From: Mesorhizobium sp.
Lineage (GTDB): Bacteria > Pseudomonadota > Alphaproteobacteria > Rhizobiales > Rhizobiaceae
Reading direction: 5' to 3'
Assembly (NCBI RefSeq): GCF_004963255.1
Contig: NZ_SUGA01000002.1
Coordinates: 266,770 to 330,769 of the forward strand
DNA: 64,000 nucleotides
Positions 8,887 through 17,448 of the stretch are shown here, in pieces. Every line of letters starts with the position of its first letter. Positions within the stretch are counted from its first letter, which is position 1. The notes under the pieces were generated by a model. It was not told where the DNA came from. It saw nothing but the letters and a program-made list of their open reading frames with translations, and did not search any database. Both the position numbers and the translations under genes were made by a program.

Positions 8887-8950
8887 ACTATACATGCCAA
8901 AATCCGGCTGTTGACAAACGCGAATAAACAGTCGCATTCTTTATTCACGC
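8887..8950. promoter_or_regulatory. Divergent promoter region with TetR-type operator candidate
   Basis: The core is GAATAAA (8922-8928), an 11-base spacer and TTTATTC (8940-8946), a perfect 7-bp inverted repeat extended weakly by GCG on both sides. A TTGACA -35-like box lies at 8911-8916 for the plus strand. TATAGT (complement of 8887-8892) is a -10 box for the TetR gene. An operator overlapping both promoters is the usual TetR arrangement. Which protein binds it is inferred. Confidence 0.5.
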
Positions 8951-9088
8951 TGTCTTCAACGATAACAAGGGGAATTTGGAAGACGGCGCATCGGCATCGA
9001 CTTTTCGTCCATGGCGTCGCCCCGGTGGAGCGGCCGCTTTTTGGGGCGGCGTGGCGTTGTCGGTCCCTCAGCAAAATGTGGAGTCGCG

Positions 9089-10750
9089 ATGTCGGTTGGT
9101 GGTGCGGATCTGATTGTCGTCAACGGTCGAGTGCTGACCATGGACGATGACAATCCCGCCGCCGAGGCTGTTGCCGTCAAGGACGGCGTCATTATCGCCA
9201 TCGGCAATCGTGCTTCCATCGAAGAACTCAAGGGACCGGCGACAAAAATTGTCGATGCCCGGGGCGGCTCGGTGCTGCCGGGTTTCATTGAGGCGCATAT
9301 GCATCTCTTCGGCGGCGCGGCCGAGCTCGACAACCTGCATCTGGCGGGCGTGCATGGCTTCGACGCGCTGCGCGACGCGATCCAGGATTTCGCCGCCAAA
9401 CGTCCGGACGCCAGGCTGCTGATCGGCGCCGGCGTCGACTACGCAATCCTGCCCGAGCCGGTAACGCGCCACGACCTCGACCGCATCATTCCCGACCGGC
9501 CTTTCGTTATGTCGGCGTCGGATCACCATACGATGTGGGCGAACACCAAAGCACTGGAAGAGGCCGGCCTGCTGCATGGCAAGGAGGTCGGCCAGGGCAA
9601 CGAAATCGTCATGGGCGCGGACGGGCTTGCCGCCGGCGAGCTGCGCGAGGGCGAGGCGTTCGGGCCGGTCCTCGACCACTACGGAGCGAACCGGACACGG
9701 CTTGGCCTCGAGGGCGCCGAACCGGATCCTTATCCTTCCGCGGAGGAGCTGGCGGCGGATCGCGACCTGATGCATCGCGGCCTTGAATGGTGCGCCAAGC
9801 ATGGCATCACCTCGATCCAGAACATGGACGGCAACCTCTACCAGCTTGAGCTGCTGGCCGGTCTGGAGAAAGAGGGAAGGTTGCTTTGCCGCACCAAGAT
9901 CCCGTTCCACTTCAAGAATTTCATGAAGCTGGACATGCTGGAAAAAGCCTCGCGGATGGCCGCGACTTACAAGTCCGAGTGGCTGTCCTCCGGTATGGTC
10001 AAGGTCTTCTATGATGGCGTGCTGGATTCCTGGACGGCGGTGATGGTCGACGATTACGCCGACCGTCCTGGATGGCGCGGCGAGCCGCTGTTTTCGCCTG
10101 AGCATTTCGCCGAAGTGGCGGTCGAGGCCGACAGGCGCGGGCTGCAGATCGCCGTGCATTCGATCGGCGACGGCGCGGTTCGCGCGGTGCTCGACGGCTA
10201 TCAGGCGGCGGCGAAGAAGAACGGCAGGCGCGACAGCCGCCACCGCGTCGAGCATATCGAGGTGATCACGGCCCCCGACGTGCCGCGTTTCGCCGAACTT
10301 GGCGTTCTGGCCTCGATGCAGCCGGCGCATCCGCCGGGCGCGCTGAATTTCCCGATGGAGCCGACGATCTCGCGCATCGGCCGCGACAAGTGGCCGTTGA
10401 GCTATGCCTGGCGCACGCTGAAAAATGCCGGCGCGCGGGTGGTGTTCGCCTCCGACTGGCCGGTTTCTCCGGTCGATCCGATCCTGTCCATCCAGGCGGC
10501 AGTCATGCGCAAGCCTTGGGCGGAAGGCATGCCCGACCAGAGCTTCTCGTTGCGGGAAGCGATCCAGGGCTACACGGTCGAGGGCGCTTATGCGGAGTTC
10601 ATGGAACATCGCAAAGGTCGGCTGAAAACCGGCTACCTCGGCGATATCGTCGTCTTGTCGGCCGATATCGAGGCGACGGCGCCGGAAGCGCTGCACACGG
10701 TGCGCCCGGTCGCCACCATTTGTGGCGGCAAGATCACCTACCAGGCCTGA
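9089..10750 (+). CDS. YtcJ-type metal-dependent amidohydrolase
   Basis: This is a 553-residue amidohydrolase-superfamily enzyme, predicted to hydrolyse an amide or related C-N bond in the cytoplasm. Metal and active-site motifs are visible: the HxH pair in [12 protein letters not shown] (about residue 67), [22 protein letters not shown] and the final Asp in [12 protein letters not shown]. The N-terminal strand [12 protein letters not shown] and the C-terminal GDIVVLSAD form the usual composite beta domain. The ATG at 9089 has GTGGAG seven bases upstream. It is the first plus-strand gene before the polyamine importer, which suggests an imported amide as substrate. The true substrate is unknown. 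Confidence 0.85.
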   Translation: MSVGGADLIVVNGRVLTMDDDNPAAEAVAVKDGVIIAIGNRASIEELKGPATKIVDARGGSVLPGFIEAHMHLFGGAAELDNLHLAGVHGFDALRDAIQDFAAKRPDARLLIGAGVDYAILPEPVTRHDLDRIIPDRPFVMSASDHHTMWANTKALEEAGLLHGKEVGQGNEIVMGADGLAAGELREGEAFGPVLDHYGANRTRLGLEGAEPDPYPSAEELAADRDLMHRGLEWCAKHGITSIQNMDGNLYQLELLAGLEKEGRLLCRTKIPFHFKNFMKLDMLEKASRMAATYKSEWLSSGMVKVFYDGVLDSWTAVMVDDYADRPGWRGEPLFSPEHFAEVAVEADRRGLQIAVHSIGDGAVRAVLDGYQAAAKKNGRRDSRHRVEHIEVITAPDVPRFAELGVLASMQPAHPPGALNFPMEPTISRIGRDKWPLSYAWRTLKNAGARVVFASDWPVSPVDPILSIQAAVMRKPWAEGMPDQSFSLREAIQGYTVEGAYAEFMEHRKGRLKTGYLGDIVVLSADIEATAPEALHTVRPVATICGGKITYQA

Positions 10751-10878
10751 GGTGCGGCATGGGAATTGCGTTTGAAAATCAGGTAGCAGCTCCGCAGTTG
10801 CCAAGCCGCCCGGCTTATGGTGACAATCAAACAGGAACACACCTGCCGGAAAGAGCAGGCTCTCTCAATGGGGTAATC

Positions 10879-11982
10879 GTGCCGGAACAACCGGGTAAGA
10901 ACGCGATCGAAGTTCGCGGTGTTCGCAAGGTCTTCGGAACCGGCGAAAACCAGGTAGCCGCCCTCGACACGGTGTCGGTGTCGATCCGCGAGAACGAATT
11001 TTTCACGCTGCTCGGTCCGTCGGGATGCGGAAAGACGACGCTGCTGAGATTGATCGCCGGCTTCGATTTCCCGACCGCCGGCGAGATCCTGCTGCACGGC
11101 CAGGACATCGCGCCGCTGCCACCCTTCAAACGCCCGGTCAACACCGTCTTCCAGAGCTATGCGCTGTTCCCGCACATGACGGTGGCGCAGAATATCGGCT
11201 TTGGGCTGGAAATGCTCGGCAAGCCGAAAGCGGAGATCGAGGCGCGCGTCGCCCAGATGCTCAAGCTGGTCAAGATGGAGGCACTGAAGGCGCGCCGCAC
11301 CAGCCAGATCTCCGGCGGCCAGCAGCAGCGCGTCGCGCTCGCCCGCGCGCTGGCGCCGCAGCCGAAGGTGCTTCTGCTCGACGAGCCGCTGTCGGCGCTC
11401 GACTACAAGCTGCGCAAGGAAATGCAGATCGAGCTGAAGCGGCTGCAGCACGAGACCGGCATCACCTTCATCTTCGTCACCCACGACCAGGAAGAGGCTC
11501 TGACCATGTCCGACCGCATCGCGGTGATGTCGGCCGGCAAGATTCTGCAGGTCGGCACGCCGCGCGACATCTATGACCGGCCGGCCGAACGTTTCGTCGC
11601 CGACTTCATCGGCGAGACGAACTTCCTGCCGGGCACGGTGGTGTCGAAGCACGCCGGCGTGGCGACAGTCAAATTCGCCAGCAACGCGACGATTGCCGCC
11701 GGCTATCCGGAAGGCTTCGATCCGACGGGCGAGGTGACGCTGGTGGTGCGACCCGAGCATGCCGATCTGGTGCCCGATCCGGTCAAGGGAACGATCGCCG
11801 GCACGCTCGCCAACATCGTCTATTTCGGCACCGATACGCATTATCACGTCAAGCTCGACGGCGGCGGCGAGAACTTCATCGTGCGCCATCAGAACAGCCG
11901 CTCGTCGCCGGTGACCTACGCGACCGGCGCGAAGGTCGGCATCCAGTTCGAGGAGGACGCGGCGCGCGTCCTAAAAGACTGA
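10879..11982 (+). CDS. potA: Polyamine ABC transporter ATP-binding protein
   Basis: This is the ATPase of a spermidine/putrescine-type importer. It has Walker [10 protein letters not shown], the Q-loop in [11 protein letters not shown], signature SGGQQQR, Walker B VLLLDEP and a switch His in [11 protein letters not shown]-terminal TOBE-type domain follows from about residue 245. I choose the GTG at 10879 (367 residues, normal for PotA). An in-frame ATG at 10759 would add 40 residues without homology. The gene overlaps the first permease gene by one base (TGATG). Confidence 0.93.
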   Translation: MPEQPGKNAIEVRGVRKVFGTGENQVAALDTVSVSIRENEFFTLLGPSGCGKTTLLRLIAGFDFPTAGEILLHGQDIAPLPPFKRPVNTVFQSYALFPHMTVAQNIGFGLEMLGKPKAEIEARVAQMLKLVKMEALKARRTSQISGGQQQRVALARALAPQPKVLLLDEPLSALDYKLRKEMQIELKRLQHETGITFIFVTHDQEEALTMSDRIAVMSAGKILQVGTPRDIYDRPAERFVADFIGETNFLPGTVVSKHAGVATVKFASNATIAAGYPEGFDPTGEVTLVVRPEHADLVPDPVKGTIAGTLANIVYFGTDTHYHVKLDGGGENFIVRHQNSRSSPVTYATGAKVGIQFEEDAARVLKD

Positions 11983-12929
11983 TGACGACAGCCGCTCTTT
12001 CCTCAGCCTCGCTCTCCAAGGCCGCGTTGTTCGAAGCTCAGGCGGTGAAAACCAGCGCGCGGCGCAACCGACTCTTGTCGCTGCCGGCGCTTCTCATCAT
12101 CGGCATTTTCGGTGTGCTGCCGCTGATCATCATCTGCGTCTACTCGTTCCTCGTCGCCGCGCCCTATGGCGGCGTGCAGTGGCAGTTCTCGACCGACGCC
12201 TATCTAAATTTCCTGTTCCAGCGCGACATTTTCGACGACACGCTGCAATTCACACCGGACTTCCTGATCATCTATCTGCGTTCGTTCCTGTTCGCGGTGG
12301 TGACGACTGTCATCTGCCTGCTGCTCGGTTTTCCGACCGCCTATTTCATGGCGACGCGGCCGCCGGCGCAGCGCAATTGGTGGGTGCTTCTGATCACCAT
12401 CCCGTTCTGGTCGAACCTTCTGGTCCGCACGCTGGCGATCATGTTCATCATCCGCGATGAGGGGCTGATCAACAACGCGCTGCTGGCGCTCGGTGTGATC
12501 GATAAGCCGATCACCATGCTCTATACCAATTTCGCCATCCAGCTCGGCCTGCTCTACGCCTTCCTGCCGTTCATGGTGCTGCCGCTCTATTCGAGCCTGG
12601 AGAAGCTCGACTTCCGCCTTGTCGAGGCCGCCTACGATCTTTACGCGACGCGCCGCCAGGTGCTGTGGCGGGTAATCATCCCCCTGTCCAAGCCCGGCAT
12701 CGTCGCTGGCTGCCTCCTCGTCTTCATCCCGGCGCTCGGCGCCTATGTGACTCCGCTGATCCTGGGCGGCGGAGTGCACCTGATGATCGGCGATCTCATT
12801 GCGCAGCAATTCGGTTCAGGCCGCAACTGGCCGCTCGGCTGCGCGCAGGCGCTGATCCTGATGGCAGCGGTGCTGGTGGCGCTGTTCTTCTATGTCCGCA
12901 ACACGTCGGGGAAGGTGCAGCATGGCTGA
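11982..12929 (+). CDS. potB: Polyamine ABC transporter permease, PotB-like
   Basis: This is an inner-membrane permease of the spermidine/putrescine importer. The 315-residue protein has about six membrane segments, starting at residues 28-52. The cytoplasmic EAA loop that docks on the ATPase is clear: VEAAYDLYATRRQVLWRVI followed by LSKPGIVAG. The N-terminal 25 residues are polar and variable. Its ATG overlaps the potA stop codon, and its own stop overlaps the next permease gene by eight bases, so the four transporter genes form a tightly coupled operon. Confidence 0.93.
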   Translation: MTTAALSSASLSKAALFEAQAVKTSARRNRLLSLPALLIIGIFGVLPLIIICVYSFLVAAPYGGVQWQFSTDAYLNFLFQRDIFDDTLQFTPDFLIIYLRSFLFAVVTTVICLLLGFPTAYFMATRPPAQRNWWVLLITIPFWSNLLVRTLAIMFIIRDEGLINNALLALGVIDKPITMLYTNFAIQLGLLYAFLPFMVLPLYSSLEKLDFRLVEAAYDLYATRRQVLWRVIIPLSKPGIVAGCLLVFIPALGAYVTPLILGGGVHLMIGDLIAQQFGSGRNWPLGCAQALILMAAVLVALFFYVRNTSGKVQHG

Positions 12930-13734
12930 GCCTCGCGCCATGGATATCAAGGACCAGCCGGGCTTCCGCTCCATCGCCGTCATCTGCCTGCTGGTGCTCT
13001 ATGTGCCGGTGCTCATCCTGATGATTTTCTCGTTGAACAGCGGCTCGCTAGTCACGCATTGGGAAGGCGTTACGCTCGGCTGGTACGGCAGCGCCTTCCG
13101 CAACGAGGAATTCCATGCCGCGGCGAAGAACACGCTAATCATCTCGGTGACCGCGACGATCGTCTCGACGATCTGCGCGACGCTGGCGGCAATCGGCATG
13201 ACGCGCGTGAAGCCGTGGCGCGGGATCGCTGCTGCCTTCATGGTCATCAACCTGCCGCTGATGGTGCCGGAGATCATCACGGCGGTGGCGACGCTCTCCT
13301 TCTTCGCGCTGATCGCCGGCACGCTCGGCCTGAATTTCGGCATTGGCAATCTGATCCTCGCCCACACCGTGTTCTGCATCCCCTTCGCCTACATGCCGAT
13401 CCGGGCGCGGCTTGAAGATATGGATCTGACGCTGGAATATGCCGCAGCCGACCTCTACGCGACGCCGTGGAACGCCTTCCGGCGGATCACGCTGCCGCTG
13501 CTGGTTCCTGGCATCATGTCGGGCGCCGCGCTGGCCTTCATCGTCTCCTTCGACGATTTCACCATCACGCAGCTCGTCGCCGGCCCCGGCCAGACGACGC
13601 TGCCCCTCTATATCTGGAACCAGATCCGGCGGCCGATGACGCCCGAGATCAACGCCATCTCCACCATCCTGCTCATGGTGTCGATCCTGTTCGTCTCGGT
13701 CTCGTTCCTGATTGCGCGCCGACGCGCCAAATGA
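12922..13734 (+). CDS. potC: Polyamine ABC transporter permease, PotC-like
   Basis: This second permease of the importer has 270 residues and about six membrane segments. Its EAA loop reads LEYAAADLYATPWNAFRRI followed by LPLLVPGIMSG. The start at 12922 has GGGGAAGG just upstream and overlaps the potB end. A longer frame beginning at 12892 is less likely because it would overlap potB by 38 bases. The gap of 40 bases to the binding-protein gene carries AAGGAGAAC. Confidence 0.93.
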   Translation: MAEPRAMDIKDQPGFRSIAVICLLVLYVPVLILMIFSLNSGSLVTHWEGVTLGWYGSAFRNEEFHAAAKNTLIISVTATIVSTICATLAAIGMTRVKPWRGIAAAFMVINLPLMVPEIITAVATLSFFALIAGTLGLNFGIGNLILAHTVFCIPFAYMPIRARLEDMDLTLEYAAADLYATPWNAFRRITLPLLVPGIMSGAALAFIVSFDDFTITQLVAGPGQTTLPLYIWNQIRRPMTPEINAISTILLMVSILFVSVSFLIARRRAK

Positions 13735-13774
13735 GCTTCAACACACAACAATGGGAAGGCAAGGAGAACATAAA

Positions 13775-14803
13775 ATGTCTGCAAAGCTGATGGCGGCCGT
13801 TTCTGCGGCCGTACTTTTATGGGCAGTTCCGGCGCTGGCCGACGGCGAGCTGCACATCTACAACTGGGGTGACTACACCAATCCCAAGCTGATCGACAAG
13901 TTCCAGAAGCAGTACAACATCAAGGTGACGCTGGACGACTACGATTCCAACGAAACCATGCTGTCCAAGGTGCGCGCCGGCAATTCCGGCTACGACATCG
14001 TGGTGCCGTCGGACTACACCGTGAAAATCATGGTCGAGGAAGGCCTGCTCGAGAAGACCGAGCCCAACGCGATGCCGAACGGCAAGAACATCGATCCCCG
14101 CTTCCTCAACGTCTATTGGGACGATGGCCGCCACTACACGGCGCCGTGGCAATTCGGCACGACGACGTTCTCTGTCAACATGGACAAGTTCAAGGGTGAC
14201 ATCGATACACTGGCCATCCTTTTCAACCCGCCGGATGCGCTGAAGGGCCAGATCAACGTGCTCGACGACGTCAACACGGTCATGCATGCGGCCGAGCGCT
14301 ATGCCGGTGTGCCGCGCTGCGGCGCCGACAAGGCCAATCTGAAGAAGGTCAACGACATACTGACGGCCGCCAAACCATCCTGGAAGACCTTCAGCTACGA
14401 CACCATCACCAAGATAACTTCCGGTGACGTGATCGTGACCGAACAATGGAATGGTGCTGCCTACCGCTCGCGCCAGAAGATCCCGGCGATCAAATATGCC
14501 TATCCGAAGGAAGGCGTCGAAGGCTGGATGGACAATGTCGCGGTGCTGAAGGGGGCCAAGAACCTCGAGAACGCGAAGCTGTTCCAGGACTTCGTCATGG
14601 CACCCGAGAACGCGGCGTTGATCTCGGAGTTCGCGGGCTACGACAACGGCATCGCCGGCAGCCACAAATTCCTGCCGCCGGAATTCGCCAACTCGCCGGA
14701 AATCAGCCCTCCGGCCGGCGCGCCGACGCCGGAATTCGTGCCGCCATGCCCGCCGGAGGTGGTGGAGATCTACAACAAGATCTGGACCAACCTGCGCAAG
14801 TAA
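13775..14803 (+). CDS. potD: Polyamine ABC transporter periplasmic binding protein
   Basis: This periplasmic solute-binding protein captures polyamine-type ligands. A signal peptide occupies residues 1-23 (hydrophobic core AAVSAAVLLWAV, cleavage near ALA-DG). The mature protein starts with the PotD/PotF hallmark LHIYNWGDYTNP, followed by YDSNETMLSKVRAGNSGYDIVVPSDY. It has 342 residues. The start is chosen from the strong AAGGAGAAC site and the signal peptide. The proline-rich C-terminal segment near APTPEFVPPCPPEVV contains one cysteine, unusual for this group. Spermidine, putrescine and an acylated form are all possible ligands. Confidence 0.93.
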   Translation: MSAKLMAAVSAAVLLWAVPALADGELHIYNWGDYTNPKLIDKFQKQYNIKVTLDDYDSNETMLSKVRAGNSGYDIVVPSDYTVKIMVEEGLLEKTEPNAMPNGKNIDPRFLNVYWDDGRHYTAPWQFGTTTFSVNMDKFKGDIDTLAILFNPPDALKGQINVLDDVNTVMHAAERYAGVPRCGADKANLKKVNDILTAAKPSWKTFSYDTITKITSGDVIVTEQWNGAAYRSRQKIPAIKYAYPKEGVEGWMDNVAVLKGAKNLENAKLFQDFVMAPENAALISEFAGYDNGIAGSHKFLPPEFANSPEISPPAGAPTPEFVPPCPPEVVEIYNKIWTNLRK

Positions 14804-14827
14804 CTTTCTTGCGCAACGCATGAAGGA

Positions 14828-14852
14828 GGGGAGGCTCCGGCCTCCCTTTCTT
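14828..14852 (+). terminator. Rho-independent terminator after potD
   Basis: The stem GGGAGGC / GCCTCCC (14829-14835 and 14840-14846) closes on TCCG and is followed by TTTCTT. It lies 26 bases past the potD stop codon, so it should end the importer transcript before the serine hydrolase genes. Confidence 0.8.
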
Positions 14853-14920
14853 GTGACTTTGCATGTCGTTCGCCCAAACCGGCGCCCGCGCTTTGGGTGA
14901 CATGCACCGAGGAGGAAATC

Positions 14921-16117
14921 TTGTCGTCTTACCGCAACTCCGATCCGCGGCCGCCGATCATGCAGGGCTCGCCGCCCAGGCTGGTGCCGCCGAAGCTCGA
15001 CTGGGACAGGCCGCCCTGGAACCGCTGGGCCTTCCAGCACATCCGCGAATTCCTGCCGACGGTCGAGGTGTGGCGCGGCAGCGGCCATCGCCATCGCCTC
15101 GAGCGCGCGGAGGTGGACCTCGACGAATTGCCGGTGGTCGATAGCAACGGAGCGCCGACGACGCTCGCCGGGCTGCTCGACGAGACCTACGCCGACGGCT
15201 TCCTGGTGCTGAAGGACGGCAGGATAGCCTATGAGCGCTATTTCAACGGCATGGACGAGCGCACGCTGCACCTGTCGCAGTCGATGGCGAAGTCGGTCAC
15301 CGGTTCGGTGTGTGGCATCCTCGTCGGGCGCGGCCTGATCGATCCGGGCAAGTTCGTCACCGACTATCTGCCGGAGCTCGGTGAGACCGGTTGGGCCGGC
15401 GCCACCGTGCAGCATGTCCTCGACATGACGACGGGCGTGCGCTTTTCCGAGGAATACACCGACCGCTATTCCGAGATCGGCCAGGTCGATGTCGCAACCG
15501 GCTGGAAGCCGATCCCACCGGGCAGCGATCCGGACTTTTCGTGGCCCTCGCACATGTACGAGCTGATCCTGCGGCTGAAGGACCGAGTGCGCCCGCATGG
15601 CGAGGCGTTCGAGTACCGCTCGATCGAGACCGACGTGCTCGCCTTCATCATGGAGCGGGTGAGCGGCAAACGCCTGGCGCAGCTCGTCTCGGAAGAGCTC
15701 TGGCAGAAGCTCGGCGCCGACGAGAGCGCCTGCTTCACCGTCGACAGCGCCGGCTATGCGCTGGCCGATGGCGGCTTCAATGCGACGCTGCGCGACTATG
15801 GCCGCTTCGGGCAATTGATCCTCGACAATGGCGGCGGGGTGATCCCGGCCGACTGGATCGAGGCGACGCGCAGCGGCAGGCACGGACCGGATTTCAGCCC
15901 GAGCCTTCCGGATGGAAGCTACCGCAACCAGTTCTGGATCGAGGATTCGCGCTCGCGCTCGCTGATGTGCCGGGGCGTGTTCGGCCAATTGATCCATATG
16001 AGCTGGGAACACAGGATGGTCGTGGTCAAGCTCTCGACCTATCCGGATTTCCTCAACGCCGCCTATTCGGTGGCGACGCAGAAGGCGGTGCACGCCATCG
16101 CCGCCGCATTGGCCTGA
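14921..16117 (+). CDS. NylB-like serine hydrolase (beta-lactamase fold), first of a pair
   Basis: This is a 398-residue penicillin-recognising-fold hydrolase, related to 6-aminohexanoate-dimer hydrolase and class C esterases. The nucleophile and general base are in S121-M-A-K124, and the catalytic tyrosine is Tyr232 in EYRSIETDVL. There is no signal peptide, so it acts in the cytoplasm. The start is a TTG, placed by the strong AGGAGGA (14910-14916) five bases before it. The in-frame GTG at 14897 would bury that site in the coding region. It lies directly after the polyamine importer terminator and may cleave amide bonds of imported compounds, which is an inference. Confidence 0.85.
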   Translation: MSSYRNSDPRPPIMQGSPPRLVPPKLDWDRPPWNRWAFQHIREFLPTVEVWRGSGHRHRLERAEVDLDELPVVDSNGAPTTLAGLLDETYADGFLVLKDGRIAYERYFNGMDERTLHLSQSMAKSVTGSVCGILVGRGLIDPGKFVTDYLPELGETGWAGATVQHVLDMTTGVRFSEEYTDRYSEIGQVDVATGWKPIPPGSDPDFSWPSHMYELILRLKDRVRPHGEAFEYRSIETDVLAFIMERVSGKRLAQLVSEELWQKLGADESACFTVDSAGYALADGGFNATLRDYGRFGQLILDNGGGVIPADWIEATRSGRHGPDFSPSLPDGSYRNQFWIEDSRSRSLMCRGVFGQLIHMSWEHRMVVVKLSTYPDFLNAAYSVATQKAVHAIAAALA

Positions 16118-16147
16118 ACACCCCAAGACAGCAACCGCGAGAGCATC

Positions 16148-17326
16148 ATGACCGGCAAAACCGCGTTCGAGTCCCAGTATGGCTTTGCCCGCAAGGATGT
16201 GCGGCTTGAGACCTGGCGGCTTTCGCCGTTCAACCGATGGTCGTTCCAGAATGTCGGCGAACTGGTGCCGAGTGTGCATGTCGCGGCGGCGCCCAGCGGC
16301 GGAGAGCAGGCAAAATCGCTCGGGGCGCTGCTCGAGGAGAACATCTCGTTCGCCGGCGGCAGCGAAACCGTCGAGAGCTTCTTGAAACGCTCCCACACGG
16401 ACGGGCTGACGATACTGAAGGGCGGCAAGCTGGTCGGCGACTGGTCGGCGCCGCATATGCCGTTCGGAGCGCGCCACATCATCTTTTCGATCAGCAAGTC
16501 GGTGACCGCCATTCTTGCCGGCATATTGGAAGGCGAGGGGGTGTTCGATCCCAACGCGCCGGTGACGCAATACATCCCCGAGGCCAAGGGGTCGGCCTAC
16601 GGCGATGCGAGTGTGCGCCACGTGCTCGACATGACGGTCAGCCTCGATTTCGAGGAAGCCTATCTCGATCCGGAAAGCGGGTTTGCCCGCTACCGCCGCT
16701 CGACGTTGTGGAATCCCGGCGGCGGGTCGGAAAGCCTCGCGGCATTCCTGCTGACGCTGCAGCGTCTGGCCGAGCCGCACGGGCAGACTTATCGCTACCG
16801 CTCGCCCAATTCGGACATGCTTGGCATCCTGGTGGAGCGGGCATCGGGCAAGCGTGTCAGCCAATTGCTCAGCGAAAAGCTTTGGCTGCCGCTGGGCGCC
16901 GCAAGCGAAATGTCGGTGACGGTCGACATGGAAGGCACGGCGCGCACCGCCGGCGGCATGTCGATGACGCCGCGCGATCTTGCCCGTATCGGCGAGATGA
17001 TGCGGCAGGGCGGCACGGCCAACGGCCGCCGCATCGTCCCGGAAGCCTGGGTGCGCGACACGGTCGCCACCGGCGGCAGTGATGAGGCCTGGCAGCGCGG
17101 CACGATGGCGTTCCTGTTCCCCAAAGGCCGCTACCGCAACAAATGGTACCAGACCGGCCATGACAGTGGCGCGTTCTGCGGCATCGGCATTCACGGCCAG
17201 TGGCTCTACGTCAATCCGAAGACGGAAGTGGTCATCGCCAAGATGTCGTCACAGCCGGAACCTGTCGATGATCGGCTCGACCTCGACCTCGTCAGCTTCT
17301 TCGAGGCGCTGAGCACGATGGTCTGA
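16148..17326 (+). CDS. NylB-like serine hydrolase, second of a pair
   Basis: This tandem paralogue of the preceding gene has 392 residues and the same architecture: S114-I-S-K117 (FSISKSVTAIL) and Tyr217 in YRYRSPNSDML. Both proteins share an N-terminal NRW(A/S)FQ motif and a C-terminal region where a Tyr-Arg-Asn precedes FW or KWY. The two genes are 30 bases apart and probably co-transcribed. Divergence is large enough to suggest different substrates and not a recent copy. Beta-lactamase activity is unlikely, and an amidase or esterase is expected. Confidence 0.85.
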   Translation: MTGKTAFESQYGFARKDVRLETWRLSPFNRWSFQNVGELVPSVHVAAAPSGGEQAKSLGALLEENISFAGGSETVESFLKRSHTDGLTILKGGKLVGDWSAPHMPFGARHIIFSISKSVTAILAGILEGEGVFDPNAPVTQYIPEAKGSAYGDASVRHVLDMTVSLDFEEAYLDPESGFARYRRSTLWNPGGGSESLAAFLLTLQRLAEPHGQTYRYRSPNSDMLGILVERASGKRVSQLLSEKLWLPLGAASEMSVTVDMEGTARTAGGMSMTPRDLARIGEMMRQGGTANGRRIVPEAWVRDTVATGGSDEAWQRGTMAFLFPKGRYRNKWYQTGHDSGAFCGIGIHGQWLYVNPKTEVVIAKMSSQPEPVDDRLDLDLVSFFEALSTMV

Positions 17327-17448
17327 GCCGTTCGGCGGGTCGCATTCACAGCTGTTTCCTGTGGACCTCCAGGGTCAGTTGAAAACGGCGTGGTTGGCGC
17401 GGCCGGCATCCCGGCCTATGGTCGCCGCTCTTTTCGACAGGAACGAGC

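Noticed and set aside
13817..17194. Very long open frame on the minus strand (about 1125 codons)
   Set aside because: It lies antisense to potD and both NylB-like genes, which have clear motifs and start sites. Its translation is His/Arg/Asp-rich without any domain, as expected for an antisense frame in GC-rich DNA.
17401..17416. GGCCGG/CCGGCC hairpin before tex considered as a terminator
   Set aside because: It has a six-base stem only and no T tract, so it is likely chance in GC-rich sequence.
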